Source: Channa striata (taxonomy: Eukaryota > Chordata > Actinopteri > Anabantiformes > Channidae). From it: a stretch of 64,000 bases of DNA. Position numbers and translations under genes: made by a program. The stretch covers positions 20,489,523-20,553,522 of the forward strand of contig CM065180.1 in assembly GCA_033026295.1 (NCBI GenBank), read 5' to 3'. Below the pieces are notes generated by a model, which made no database searches, had not been told where the DNA came from, and worked only from the letters and a program-made list of their open reading frames with translations. Each line of letters starts with the position of its first letter. Position 1 is the first letter of the stretch. Of this stretch, positions 22,889-35,931 are shown piece by piece.

Positions 22889-23406
22889 CTGCTCGTGAAA
22901 AGAAAAAATAGAAAACAGAGGAGGGAGGGGATGAAGACAAATTTAAAATTTTAAAGAGAGCGAGGGAGAGGTGCACAAAAAGCAGAAAAGGAGCCTATTT
23001 TTCCAAATGTGTTGTTCGTGGATCAGTTCTAAAGTGTTAAATCATCTCCAATAGAACTGCAATCCAAGTGTATCCAAGCACACAGAGGACACAGTGGGGA
23101 GTGGCTATGGTTCAATACAACACGCTTCACTGATGATTGGACCTTGGAGGCACACGGGCGACCTAAACAAACTTTAGACAGACACAAACACTTTTTCTCT
23201 CTCTGTCTCTCTCTCTATATATCTATCTATCTACATCTATATATATGTATATATGCACACACACACACACATATATAAATATAAAGACTCACAAATAAGC
23301 AGGTTGCAAAGTGGCAAGTAAAAGATCCCAGACTCAGACTGACATTTTCAGTGTAATTGATGCCGTCACTAGCTGCTGCTCTCTCACTCTGTGTCCACAC
23401 GCAGTC

Positions 23407-23437
<31 letters not shown>

Positions 23438-25342
23438 GGGCTCTGTTAATAGTGCGGTGACTGGCTGGCATTTACTGAATGTCAGATCCAGCCCTCTAAC
23501 GGAGGTTCACAGCCGATAGTTTAGCTATGTAATTAGCTTAACCCAGCACTGGCTCCATCCACATGCAGGGTATGTGTCCAAACATGGGAAACAAGGCGTG
23601 TGTGTCAGTGAGTGTGTGTAATCATCAATATGTGTAATGGTATGGATGTGGCTGTGCACTGGTGCATGTCTGTGAGCATGGATTTGTGTTTTTTGTAGAT
23701 GTTAGCCAGACAAACTGTAGCTATAATAGCTTGGAAAAGAATTCAGTCATCACTGATCTGTGACACCTTTGTTTTGGGGGAAAAAATGCACTGATTTTCT
23801 TCCACTATCTACCCAAACCTATAAATGTCATCTTTAACTTGGCAAAACAACCTTTTAATGTGACTGAATATTATTTTACACCACTACAGAGCAACCTTTC
23901 ATTATAGTGCCAAAACTGTCACTTACATTACTGTACAAATAGCATATAGACCAAATACAACATTTTAGCATAACTACAATACAAATTCACATAATCCAAA
24001 ATATGCAAATAATGCCACTTTTTCTCAGTGATGATTACGTTGGAACCTTGTAGGTCCAATATGTATATACTTATTCATAATCGTAATTGTTGCTGACAAC
24101 AGTACGGTAACATAAAAATTCAGTTGACTACTTTTAGCTACAGGTGACAAGGGAGAGAAAATGAAATGTAACCAGTTCAGGATGAAGCGATGAGACACAA
24201 AGACTCTTTAGATTGAGAGATAACTTTCAAACTTAGAAAGCTACCACAACAGTAATAAATCCTCTTCTCTTTGGAAATTTTTAATTCAAACATCTCCACA
24301 TGGAATATGGTATAGTAGCTGCGGTATTCTAGCTGTGGTGTGCGTTTGCATATATTTGAGTTGTAAATGTTGTGTGTTTTTTCTGCAGTGGTATTGCCAG
24401 AGATCTTTGCATCGGGGTCTATGCTGTTCCAACTCAGTGGTCCCAGTGAAAATGAATAAAGAGATTCTGCTTTTTCAATACACTTTTTTTTGTGTAAATT
24501 GGGGAAAAACAGTTTTTAGCATTATATAGTGTTTTGAAACAGATATGAATGAAAAAATATAACATAAAAAAGTTATCAAATTAATTAAACGCAGAGATAC
24601 ATATTTTTTGTTCTTATGGCTGTAACATATTTTGTGTATAAAGCCTGTCAGAATTATGTGTGATCACAGTTAATCCAGCCATTGAGCCTCAAACTGCTCA
24701 TCTGCTAATACCACACAACAGAATTATTAATAGGGGTATTATTGACTGTGTATGCTTGCAGCTAGCAGTGTGTGCACAGATATGAGTAGACATGTTTTCA
24801 TTTTTGTGCATGTGGTATACGGACACTGAGGCATATGTGTAAATGCATTTAGCTGTACTCTGCGCTACTGCTACAGCACAGACAAGAGCAACTGCAAGTA
24901 CTAGAGACGCTGGAGTGTTTTAAGTTGTCTTCTTGCATTTGTCTTCTTTTTAATTTTTTAATTGGTGTAGAAGAGAGAATAATCTTAAAGACGTAACTGC
25001 ATGAAAATGATGGTTCAAGAATTGAATCTTCATATTTATTGTGCATTTTATCATATTTCTTCTCTGGGGCGACCTGTTGTTCAATTTGAGAACTCTAAAT
25101 GGATTCTTGGTTAGTTTTGTAGTGACTCGAACCCTTTCCTTCTCTTATACATACACACAACACCACCACCAGTCCCATTATAGAAACCAGTACTAAAAGC
25201 AGCTGTTCCCAGTAAGAAAACCCATTCATCCCCAGCCTCGGAGGAGCTGTCACTAACGACACAAATGCACATGCAGTGCACTCACACATGTGACTGCAGC
25301 CACTATATTTATTCACAGAAACACACAAAAGTATTTCCTCAC
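22889..25342 (-). other. grin2a intron W9-W10
   Basis: 2454 bp. A low-complexity block at 23193-23280 runs from CT through ATCT and TATA to CA repeats, and a second CA array lies at 23411-23438. The remainder is unremarkable A/T-rich sequence. Confidence 0.9.
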
Positions 25343-25503
25343 CCTGTTTTGAGGCTCACAAGTGCATCCTGAACTCCAGTTTGATGGTATTTCACCATGT
25401 ACTGGTGCATGGCAGGGTAGTTCTTCCTGATATTCCTTTCTGTAGATCCGTTAGGGACTGTCCCGAAGCGGAACGGAGGTGAGTATGCATATGGGTTCTG
25501 AAA
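25343..25503 (-). CDS. grin2a: grin2a exon W9 (161 bp): ligand-binding domain S2, first part
   Basis: Acceptor ttccacag is followed by TTT CAG AAC CCA (FQNPYAYSPPFRFGTVPNGS), then TERNIRKNYPAMHQYMVKYH and QTGVQDALVSLKTG, ending ACA GG at donor gtgagg. The NGST element carries the Ser-Thr pair that binds the glutamate gamma-carboxylate (human S689, T690). The exon has the mammalian length of 161 bp. Confidence 0.96.
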
Positions 25504-28500
25504 CTGTGGAACACGAAAGAAGAGTAAAAGTGAAGACATAAGGAGACACAATTAGGCAGAGCGAGACAATTTGTGCTTTAAATGTGAACATTTGTGCATT
25601 TTTACATCATGCAAACTGTATATTGTGTGCAACTTCCGTGTTATTATCACAGACTTGAAAGGCAGTAAACGTGTAGAGTCTGTGTTGTGGGTCATAGCTG
25701 TAACCAAATCGAGTGGAATAATGAAGCAAGTGGCCTGTTTTCCTATAATCTTCACTGCAAACTAGCCTCAACCACTGCGTTCTTTACAATTCTCCTTCCT
25801 TTTGCTGAGACCTCTTCACTTCATCTCTCACGCTCTCTTTCATTTTTAGTCTGTGGAATAATGTGACTAATCCTGTTAATATTTCTCTCATGATACCTTC
25901 CCTAAGTTGACAAGTTTCTCTCTGCTTCTCCTTTGTAGGACTCTTCTATTATTGTCCTCCTTCACCCTCCACCCCCCTCTGCATCTCTCTTAGGTATAAT
26001 CTGCTCAGTGTGCAGGTCAAGGGTTCCATAGTAGGGTGCTTGTCGCTACGGTGACACCCTAACCTGTTGCAAAAATGTACAGACACAGACAAACCAAATC
26101 AATGAATGTGTAATATGAGCTAAAATCTAACCACACAGTGGGAATGTGAGGAGTCGATCACTTTCTTGTTAAAATATGTGCAGTGACATTCAGTGCCATA
26201 GATATGTTTTTTCTATATATCTATCTGGTTTTGTTTTGAAAAGTGACTAAACATATAGCACAAAGGACTGAACTCCTGTTCTGTTTAATGTCAGTTAAAC
26301 ATCTATAAAAGTGTGATTTAATTGTTTATGTAAAATCTGTACATCACAGGATATCTTTGGAGATATTTCTGTGTGCGGTATCTGCCTGCACACATGCATC
26401 TCTTGTGTAATCAGGTCAGGGTGAGGGCGCGCTGTTAAGTCAAACTCTACTGTGCGTGTGCGTGCGATAGCAGTGATGTCATACAATGTGTGTCTCAGCG
26501 TCACAAGCAATAGCCTTCAGAAGACATTGTCTCCTCAAGTGTGTGGGCTGACTAGCAGACAACTACCAGTCAAATGCAGATTACAAGTGAAGGACTGTAC
26601 CGCTGCTGCCAATATGGTAATAACAGCTTAACAAGAAGATGATGAGCAAATGAAAGGGGCATGAAAGGGTTTGCCTCGCAGACAGGTAGAGATAAGAGTA
26701 CACACTGTCCTGCTACGTGGTCCCTGACAACAACAAATTCAACACAGATATAAAGATGATGATGTTGAACAATTCCTGGCCTTTCCTACTAAATATCTTG
26801 CCTTTTTCAAATATGCTTTTGGGTTACACTCTCATAAGTATATTGGAGCTCTCAAAAACATGAACATGTGTCCCTGTGGGATGTCCGCACTGTAAGGTTA
26901 AGCATTACATCTCTGTTTTGTGTATATTTATCTCATCTCAGCCACCTTTTTTCATCTCTCTTGTTTTGCTCCATATATCTTTGTTACTTCTTTTTGTCCC
27001 CATTCTGTTCCCACTCTATGTGCTCATTATGCAAGGTCTGCTGTTATATAATCACTCTCTTTTCTATCTGTGTATAACTATGCATTTGGCTTTGTTTTGT
27101 GTCGCTATGTAGGCATGTTGGGGTCTCCTGTTCCTGTCCACCAGTTCATATTCCTCACGTCACTCATACTTTTAAAAAACCTATTGTATCTACCTGAGCA
27201 TTTATCATTGCAGTCTTTTTTCCCTCTCACGTTTATTTTTCGTCCACAAACTTCAAAGGCTTCTGTGGATTTAAAATGGGTTTCAAGGTTTAACATTTAT
27301 TTTAAAAATATATGAGCTCCAAAACATACCCTCATGTGGAGTGGTGCTGTCAAACCGTCATGTGACCCAGGCTCACTGAACATCACTGGAATTGTCTTTA
27401 AGCTCTTGGCCATTTTATTATATAATTTGTTATTGTCATATCAGCAACTAAACCTGTCTTACCTCCTCTAAACATACAGCTGTGAGCATTTGTTAAGTTG
27501 CCTTATTAGTATCTTTGTTCTTGTTGCTGTTGGCCCAGAGGAGGAATGAAAAAGGTATTATCCCTAAAGGTTAAATAAAATATATAAAGTACAAATGAAA
27601 TAAATATACACATTTTCTATATTTGCCTATACCATTTGACAAAATTCAGGAATGTTTATTGAGATTGCTGTAAATTGCTGCAAACTGCTGTAATTCCCAT
27701 TATTGTCAAGAACAACTGGAAATTTCCTAAATCTGTGTCCCAGCATGATTGTTGAGTAAATGTAGTGGTTGTACAAATTTATGTTCATTCAGACTTGCTT
27801 TACAGGAACTGGGAGGTTGCTGAGCCTTTACTCAAGACTTCACTGATCACACATTTTGTCAGTAATGGAAACGTGTGATTTTGGTGTGCCTCAGTTGCTA
27901 TGGCTGCTGGGTAATAACTGCAGGTTTTGTGGTTCCTCTCAGTCCTGGGCAAGCCACATGTGGAGTTACATAACTGAGCAACGCATTGAACCCCACTCCA
28001 TACAAAAGAGTACTGGCTATTTATGTGCTGATATTTTTCCAGACATTGCTTTAGACAACCAATCCAGTTAGTCACTCCAATACCATTGGGCAAAAAGAGG
28101 AAAACATATATTTTTTGATTCAAAATAATATTTTTCAGGAGATGCCCAGTTGCTGCAACCCAGAGCTACAGTTAAGAAAGAGAATCAAATTTTGGCCCTA
28201 CATATAGGTGTAAACCACAACTTCATTGTGATGGGAATTTTGCTCTGCATCTGCTAGATATGTAAGGACGTGCTAGCATTTTAGCTTAAAAAATGTTGAT
28301 AATCCGATATAGTCTAAGATACTATGTGTTACAGACGGGTCTAAAACCACTTAAAGAAATATTACACAAAAATGCACGTACAGGGATTTCAATGGGGAGT
28401 TTTCTCAATCTGTTTGCTAGAAACACTTGACTCGATGTTCAGCTTCACTCAGCATATCTGTCTGAATGGCAATTTACCCTTTTCATCTGGTTCCTTTCTT

Positions 28501-29120
28501 CCCTGACCCTCTTTGTCTTGCCAGATCTTTTTTACTCTCTCCCTCCTCGTGCAATTCCTTTCTCCCTACCTCAGCCGTCAACCTGGCCCATATCTGTCCG
28601 ACCGTTGTCTTGTACCATCTTGTGTGTCTTGGACTCTCGCTATTCCTCTGTCGCCCTCCTGCCAGTTGCTGTACCCCTTCTTCTATCCCTCCCTCCCTCT
28701 TTCCTTCTGTAACTTGTCAAAACCCTCTACATCATTCTCAAATGCCTTTTTCCTTGGTAGCATTTCTACATTTGATTCGGTCCCCTCAGGAATTCTATCC
28801 TTTTCTCTATCATTTGACTTGAGCTTTTCCTTTCATCTTTCCGCCAGTTCTCCCCTTACTACATGATCACCTTTTCTAAATCAAAATCTTTCATGCCAAA
28901 TATTATTCAGAGGATATCATAGAGATGCTATGAAATTAATGATATTTTAGTAAGAAAACTAGATTTTGCAAACATTTATCAGGAAATGTTTGTGTGAGTG
29001 TGTGTGTCCCAAAAAAAGTCTTGCTATCGATATTCAAACAACAAGTATGACATTTATCTGTTTTGTTCTATTCCTCTTCAAGTCAAATTTTTATCAGTCC
29101 TGTTAAGTAACACACTATAC
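25504..29120 (-). other. grin2a intron W8-W9
   Basis: 3617 bp. C/T-rich tracts on the plus strand lie at 25780-26000, 26930-27030 and 28488-28865. No repeat family is recognised. Confidence 0.9.
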
Positions 29121-29350
29121 CTTGTTGTCAGAAAGCCCAGTGACTTGGTCAACAAACTCCTCCTGGATCATGAAGGCGGCCAAGTTGGCAGTGTAGGAGG
29201 CCAGGAAGATGACAGCGAAGAAGGCCCACACAGACACAATGAACTTACTGGTGGTTCCTTTTGGGTTTTGCACTGGCACAGAGTTGTTGAAGACCAGACC
29301 CCAAAGCAGCCACACAGCCTTGCCCATCGTGAAGGAAGGTCCGTGGGGGT
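29121..29350 (-). CDS. grin2a: grin2a exon W8 (230 bp): M2 pore loop and M3 gate
   Basis: Only 123 bp of intron separate this exon from W7. It encodes D-PHGPSFTMGKAVWLLWGLVFNNSVPVQNPKGTT in two steps: the re-entrant M2 loop with the double Asn (FNNSV) that sets Ca permeability and Mg block, then M3 FIVSVWAFFAVIFLASYTANLAAF and EEFVDQVTGLSDNK. SYTANLAAF is the near-invariant gating motif of ionotropic glutamate receptors. It ends on AAG before donor gtatag. All pore-critical residues visible here are intact. Confidence 0.97.
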
Positions 29351-29473
29351 CTGACAGAAAAGACAGAAGAGAGAATGATAGGTGGTTTATGAACGGAAAA
29401 CAAAACGGGACAACGTGTACATATAGTGAATATGGCCCATATTTTGTACAACATGTGTTTTATTCTTGCTTAC

Positions 29474-29599
29474 CCTTTCCTTGTGCCAGGTTTCTGTTGA
29501 AGCCAAGAGGACTGATGTACTCGAACATGAAGACAGCCATTGCAGTCACAAGTAGGAGCATCACGAACATCATCACCCACACCGATGCACTGAATGGCT
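29474..29599 (-). CDS. grin2a: grin2a exon W7 (126 bp): pre-M1 and membrane segment M1
   Basis: After a poly-pyrimidine acceptor (ttttttcag) the exon encodes [38 protein letters not shown], AQGK, ending with one base before donor gtaagc. It corresponds to human [27 protein letters not shown]. The hydrophobic core is M1, the first true transmembrane helix of the channel. 126 bp is the mammalian exon length. Confidence 0.96.
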
Positions 29600-30601
29600 C
29601 TGAAAAAAAAAAAGGGGGCAAAGTTACAGTACATGGAAACATGTGTTGGGTAACATGGGTTTTACATCTAACACATCATTTCCTTTCTGGTCATTTTTTT
29701 CTGTTTCTCCATGAACTCAATGAAGAAATCATTCATGCGTAGACACCAACCGCGGCACACACATTGAGAAAAGAACTTCACGGATAACAAGCTGACTCCT
29801 GCATGTTCACAGTGCCCCTACACACACATACATTTGCGCACACACACAGGCACACTTCGCATTTGACAGCATGAGGAGGCGTACAGTATAGGAAGCCCTA
29901 GTGTCAGCACTCCTGTCCTCCTTCTGAGCTTGCAGCACTACTGCAGAGATTAAATGCTGCTCTAATGTATGGGAGAGCACTGCTGGCATAGAGCTGCACA
30001 CTTTGTGTAAGTGTTTGGGAGTGTGTGCGTATGTGCACGCAAGCAGCCCTTATGGGTTTTCCTGTTAAGCCCTTATAATGCCCCTTACGCAGCAATACCT
30101 GTATGCTGTATATATGTCAGTATGTCTACCTGCATGTGTGTCCTTGTGCCTGTATATGTTGCAAGTCTGTGTTTCTTTCACTACTTCTGTCCAGTCTTGT
30201 TCGGCTTTGTTGCACACTTTTTTTAGATTGTGGGAGCAGCAGCTTGGATGTCAATGCTGAAGTGCAGTGCATCAAATGAACGTGATTGAGGAGCCGCAAG
30301 GGGGATATCAGTGGTCACTCAGGTTAAAATCCTGTGGTTAAATCCCTCTTAGGTAAGTGAGAGTCATTGTAGCAGGAAGCAGGAGTTGAGCTAAATCCCT
30401 TCGTCCGATGAAAGAGCAAGTATTGACAGCTGTGTCTGAATTGAGCTGAACTAAATTGTGTTGTCATCTCCACATCGCAGAGAACACACACCCAAAATAA
30501 ATAGCGTTGTACGCTCACACCACCTGAAAAAGCAAACAAGACAGATCTTCCTTTTCTTTTTGTTTTGAGAGGAAAAGCAACAATTATTCAGTGACAATTA
30601 C
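29600..30601 (-). other. grin2a intron W6-W7
   Basis: 1002 bp with no repeat or gene recognised. The short W7-W8 intron (29351-29473, 123 bp) lies downstream of it in the gene. Confidence 0.9.
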
Positions 30602-30755
30602 CAAGGAAGGCTGATGGGGAGACAGTTCCGTTGCTACGGGAGACCATGACGCTGATCCCAGTTTCCACGAATGGCACAGAAAAATCGATGACCTCAGAAC
30701 GCTCCTCATTGATCGTCAGAGATCCAACAGCCATGACAGCTTTCTTATAGACCAC
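30602..30755 (-). CDS. grin2a: grin2a exon W6 (154 bp): ligand-binding S1 with glutamate contacts
   Basis: The exon starts GTG GTC TAT AAG (VVYKKAVMAVGSLTINEERSE) after acceptor ttaaag, continues VIDFSVPFVETGISVMVSRSNGT and ends SAFL + G at donor gtaatt. The GSLT and EER elements hold the Ser, Thr and Arg that contact glutamate in GluN2A (human S511, T513, R518). The length of 154 bp is the conserved GRIN2 length. The last residues lead into the pre-M1 linker. Confidence 0.96.
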
Positions 30756-31768
30756 CTTTAAGGGGCAGAGGAGAGCGAGCAACGTGTGGTTGGATGGATA
30801 AAGGAAGAGGGTGAGTGATTCAGAATGAAAAAGAGGAGGAAAATGGATGCACAGACGAGGAGAAGGACATGGAGGGACACAATTGAGACAATGAGTGTGT
30901 GAAATGGGAGAAAGTGTCAGAAGTACAAATGATCAGTGAGGGACACGAGGAAAAGAAGAAGACAACCACCTAATGAAGCTACACCGTGCCCACTACTGAG
31001 CTTATTCAAATCCCAGTTCTGTCTTTAGTTACTTGATTCATACAAGTGTTGAAAAAGTAGCATAACAGAATACTTCTCTTGCTTCTCCTTTACAGAATAA
31101 GCAAGGATAATAATAATAATAATAATGAGAAGTCCATGTTTAGTTATTTATAACTGCTACCTCCAAGTCTCTGCAAATGAACATTGTCCTTTATTCTAAT
31201 GAACTATAATCTTAAACGTAAACACAAGCAAATACCTGTCAGATTTAATTGACTGCACATCAGTAATGGCTTTAATCTCAGGCTAAATCTTAATTAATAA
31301 AATCAATGTGAAAGCGGGAATCACTGCTGAATAAGAAAAATGTCGGATGAAATTGCGCTCGGTGAATAAAGTCTGCCATAAAATACAGACAGCTATAAAG
31401 TTTACAGTCTTAAAATGAACCCTGGGACTTTACCTTCAACTTGAAGCTGGTAATTAAAGATATGCAAAGGAGTTTTCTGCAGGAGTAGCTAAGATGAGTT
31501 TACTTTCTGAGCATTTACAGTTGGTGCCAAAGCCTCACAGCTGAAAAAGTTTTTTCTACATTTTTTTAATCTTGTGTGAGTTTTGCAAAGTCAACACTTA
31601 AAGCTTGTTTTGGAACATAAGGAACAGCACTATTATCTAATGCTGATTCCCTTCACAAATGCTGTGCAAACTGAAAGTGAAGACTCATCAACACTCTTAC
31701 ACATCATTCATAAATTCACCTGCCATTTATGATGAACGTTCACCTGAAGGCTGACATGTTACTCTTAC
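30756..31768 (-). other. grin2a intron W5-W6
   Basis: 1013 bp. A short (AAT)n run lies at 31107-31126. The part next to exon W6 (30780-30970) is purine-rich on the plus strand. Nothing else is recognised. Confidence 0.9.
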
Positions 31769-31940
31769 CTCTCCCACCATCCCATTCCAGACATTGTTGA
31801 TCTTCTTGCCGTGCTTGCCATTGGTCACCAGGTACAGGTCATACGTAAACTTGACATACTTGGCAATCTTTTTCAAAATATCAATGCAGAAGCCTTTACA
31901 GCACTTCTTAATATATGTCCCACCAGCCTCTGTTGTGTTG
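31769..31940 (-). CDS. grin2a: grin2a exon W5 (172 bp): ligand-binding domain S1
   Basis: After acceptor tttctag the exon gives D-NTTEAGGTYIKKCCKGFC, then IDILKKIAKYVKFTYDLYLV, TNGKHGKKINNVWNGMVGE, ending at donor gtaaga. The KKCCKGFCIDILKK core and TYDLYLVTNGKHG are hallmark GluN2 S1 sequence. CC and FC supply S1 disulfide cysteines, and NTT is a sequon where the human protein also carries one (NNST). The loop EAGGTYI is shorter in similarity to human NEGMNV, the least conserved part of the exon. Confidence 0.95.
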
Positions 31941-34517
31941 CTAGAAAAGAACAGAACAAGAAAATATGCACAACATTAGATAATGATTTTGAACACAAGC
32001 TGCTTTGAGCAGTTATCATCTGTTGTTAAATGTTTGTGACAGAAAGTACAAGAAGTGAATTGGAATATGCATGTTACAGAGTCTGCTTTAAACATACTCA
32101 GGCTGTCCTTAATGGCAGAATGATGGCCTATTTGCAATAAAAAGTAAATCCAGATGGATATTCGCTTTTTGATTTTAATTTGTAAGTCCAACTTTATGAA
32201 CCTTTCACAGTTAAGCTCAACCATCTTTATTTTTGCAAAAAAGCACAGTTCTTATGCTTTTATAGGAACATTTATAGGAATGTCCCAATGACTAAATATA
32301 GCCCTGAGACTTTTTCACCTTCAAGTTCAGGTTGTTCTATTCAGGAATGACATCAGAAGACTTGAAAAGTATTCCCCTTTCTCTCCTTCTACCTTTCTTC
32401 CTCTCTAGAGAAGGGGATTTTTGATGGCACTGCATCTGCAAGCCTTGTACCATCTGCGTGTATGAATTTGAGAGCAGGAGAGTTCACACAGCGTTGACAC
32501 ACACAGTGTTGACACACACGCACACACACAATGAACATCAACTTTCAGCCACCTGGGACTTTCATTTAACTTTTAGATTTGTGCTAATTAGGAGAATATA
32601 ACCTCGTCCTTTACTTTAACAACTTGGACACAAACTTAATGGAAAGTCAGAAAAGAGAACACGCACATCCAGCCATGAACGTGCAGTTACCTTTGGAGCT
32701 GAATCTCTTCTCACTTTGAAGGAATTATGTTACGCTGGAAAAACATTAGCCAATTCTTGCCTCAAGTGCAAACCCCTGCGTCACCCTCACTCGTCACCAT
32801 CAACCTGTCAAACGAGTGTCACCCTAAGTGGAACACGTTTCTCTCTTCAGACTGGAAAGGGATTTCCTTTTTTATGGTCTAATGGTTTTTGCACATGACA
32901 AAAAGAGATTATTTGAAAGAGCTAGGCGCTGGCTGATTTGTCAGCATTTGTGAATAACTTTTTTGAATTGATGCTCACAGACACATAGGCCAATTTTTTA
33001 CGCATATCAGTAGAGATTATGAGCAGCTGCTAGAGCTAACTTAAAAAGAAATAAATATGCAAATTTGCATATAAATGCACTAACAATAATATCACGCATC
33101 AAATCTGTTTAATTTGCAATTTATTTATATCTGTTTAATTTCCTCATCAATCTATAATTACGATTCACACTGTAATGTAAAAGTAGCATTTGTCTTACTC
33201 TTCTAGCCCAACATTTTTTAAGCTAGCCTACTGCTTCCTATTAACACACTGAAGCACTCTTAAAGAGCTTTTAAAAACTTAAGAGTCTAAAATTAATCAC
33301 TGATTGCTAACACAGACAGAAAGCAAAGAACATCTTCAATTTGTAAGATGCATTAAGCATATCCTCACCAGACAGAACCAGTGAATATGGAAAGAAATTA
33401 ATTTTACACAGAAAGTCAAGCCTGTGCCAAAGGCATGGCTGCTTTAAGCATATTATATTGTATATATTTTTGAACATGTGTAAATTCTAACATCACTGTG
33501 CCCATGCTACTGTAATTTAACTACACAATAATGTGCCGCAGGGAGGGAGGAGGAATCGTGCCGGGAATGGGATCTGTGATAATAATAATAGAAACAAGGA
33601 CAACTAAGTCAACTTTCTGTCAGTATCAGCTGGTGGGGGTAGCGAGTGAGCAAGCATATAGGCCAGAACTGCAGTAGCTATATTCATGAACGCAGTGTAC
33701 CCATTTAGCCAGGCCATAGTACGGTCCAGGCACTCACGGGCATGTGATGTTGTTTGTAAGGTTGCCCGGCCAACTTGATATAGAAATGCTACAGGCCCGG
33801 ATGGGTCTCCGGAGAGGGCAATGTGGGTAAATGTGTGATTGTGTGTCAGTGTGAGAATGGCTTGTTTTTAGGCCCAGCCTGGATGAGTGAATTTGCGGTT
33901 CTGCATGCATGGATAGTCCTCCAATCCCCTAATTCAACCCCTCCATTACTCCCCTCTCTCTCTCTCTCTGTGCCTCTTTCCTTCCCTCCATCTATCCCTC
34001 CTTCTCCAAATGGACACTATGGATGCTTGAGTGGGAATTGCACTACGGGAGGGAATAACACACCAGAATGTACTGGCCTGTGAGTGAGTGGACATGTGGC
34101 AACAGAGAGTGTATGTAAGCTTGTGTGTGTTTGTGTTCCTCCTTGGAGATGCTTTATCCTCCGCCCTACTTCACAGTGATTCTGGATAAAAAAAAAAATC
34201 TCTGTTGGCTTCTTCCCTGGGACCCTATTACAGCTAAACCCACTCTGTTTGTGCGAGTGTGCTTGTGTGTGTATGCAGTATGTGTTGTAATTATAGACAG
34301 TTGCTTTGTATACATGCATGTAAGCAGCGGTAAGAATGACAAAAACTGCGTCGTGTATGTGCCAGTTTTGATGTAAGCGTTTCCGTGTGTGCGTGCGCGC
34401 GTGTTCCAGTGGATAAGAAATATTAAATTATCAGCAAACCAATTACATGGTATGATTCAGCAGTACTCAACCCACTCACACATATAACACACTTACACAC
34501 ACTCTAAGCCACTACTG

Positions 34518-34520
<3 letters not shown>

Positions 34521-34568
<48 letters not shown>
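34521..34568. repeat. (GT)n microsatellite
   Basis: About 24 uninterrupted TG units, CA repeat in the sense of the gene. Confidence 0.98.
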
Positions 34569-34570
<2 letters not shown>

Positions 34571-35093
34571 GTGTGTACTTCAAGAGTATACCAAAATGCT
34601 ATCAGTATTTGTGCATTAGAAAGAAAATTGTTAAGGAGGAAACTGCTGAGTTCAGCAATCACTTCCATTTTCAGGGGGAGGAAAGAAGCTGCTGCAGAGA
34701 TTGTACACTGCACCTCCTGCCATGCTCACAAGTCAGAGAGACAGACGGACAGACAGACAGACAGAGAGAGAGAGTACACAGGAACACAAGCGCAATGCTA
34801 ATCATATATATTAAATTTAAAACGCGCTTTTAATTTTTTTAATGCTTAGCCCACTTTTCATATGCAGCGTTAACTGTCAGTTATTTTTGCACCCTACAAC
34901 ACACAAAGGCAGCACTATAATATATGCAATTTGTTGATTTTTTTCAATAAATATTTTGGCTCATGGGCGTTTAGTTTAGCACATGGGCAGTTGTTGACTG
35001 AGTTAAGCTAAAGGTAATATAGCTTTTTACTTGCAGCACATGCAGGCAGTAGTGAGTCATGCTGCATTGTGACTAATTATACTACACTAGTAA

Positions 35094-35695
35094 AGGATAA
35101 ATAAACTTTGTTTTCATTTCTAAGTCATAAAATATTTATGTTACTTATAGGTTAGCTTGTAGCTGGATAGCTACCAGCTTGGATAATTAGCTAATTATCT
35201 ATCCATCTAGCTGCTAGCTAGATTGCTAATTACCTAATTATTTAAGTGGCTAGTAGCTAAATAGCTAGCAGTTTGGCTGAGCTTAGTGTTTAGTATTGTT
35301 GCTGATAATCATACACTGTATAATACTAAATATTGTTTGTGTTCCTTTTAAAATCATAAAGTAGTAATGTTACTTTTAAGTTGTTGGATAAGTTATTTAT
35401 AGCAAGTTAGATAATTTGCTAATTCTCTAGCCATTTAGCTACTACCTAGATTGATAAATAGCTAATCATCCAAGTAGCAAGTGTCTAAAGAGCTAGCTTT
35501 TTAGTTTAGTGAGCAATATTGCAAATGCTACAATAAATAATAAAAAATAATGATTGTGTTCCTTTCAAAGTCATATAATATTAGTGTTACTTTTGGGTTA
35601 ATGCTAAAAGTCAGTAGCTACATTAGATGGTTGACTAATCAGCTACATGTTTAGGCAGCTAGTAGTTGCAAAGTGGTAAAATTAGCAAATGACGT
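35094..35695. repeat. Degenerate tandem repeat, about 220 bp period, 2.7 copies
   Basis: Three units start near 35094, 35321 and 35532. Each has a core like GTGTTCCTTT, then (A/G)TCATA, then GTTACTTTT, followed by a stretch dense in TAGCTA, CTAGCTAG and GCTAATTA words. Cores fall at about 35111, 35339 and 35558, giving periods of about 228 and 219 bp. The third unit is truncated close to exon W4. Confidence 0.75.
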
Positions 35696-35728
35696 AATTC
35701 CATACAGTGCACAGAAATCCAGACTTAC

Positions 35729-35931
35729 TCCTTAATGTGCTTCCTGCAGGGCACAGAGTTCCTCATACAGGTTCCGGTGAGTCTCTCTACGTCCTCCACG
35801 ATAACAAACGGCTTCTCCTCTAACGTGACAATGGACAGGTGGTTGTCATCGAGCTCGGCGTCGCCAAAGGAGTTGAAGCGCGGCCACACCGGGTACTTCA
35901 GTGTCAGGCTGGCGTTGTCCAGTTTTCCCAT
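35729..35931 (-). CDS. grin2a: grin2a exon W4 (203 bp): linker and start of ligand-binding domain S1
   Basis: The exon follows acceptor tttccag with ATG GGA AAA CTG (MGKLDNASLTLKYPVWPRF), then DDNHLSIVTLEEKPFVIVEDVERLTGTC and NSVPCRKHIK, ending with GA before donor gtaagt. It corresponds to human VGKWENHTLSLRHAVWPRY through VPCRKFVK. The two S1 cysteines used in family disulfides (TC, PC) are present, as is a sequon (NAS). The ATG at the exon start is internal, not an initiator. A degenerate tandem repeat lies in the next intron, within 40 bp of its donor. Confidence 0.95.

Larger units (their letters stand above)
31941..35728 (-). other. grin2a intron W4-W5
   Basis: 3788 bp. It contains a GT array (34521-34568), an ACAG/GA low-complexity stretch (34737-34775) and the 220-bp tandem array at 35094-35695. 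The rest is unremarkable. Confidence 0.9.

Noticed and set aside
28466..28866. Plus-strand open frames of 117-118 codons
   Set aside because: Translation of a C/T-rich low-complexity tract (Ser/Leu/Pro-rich); all three frames are open for the same reason.
29209..29742. 177-codon plus-strand open frame
   Set aside because: It is a shadow of grin2a exons W7 and W8 on the opposite strand.
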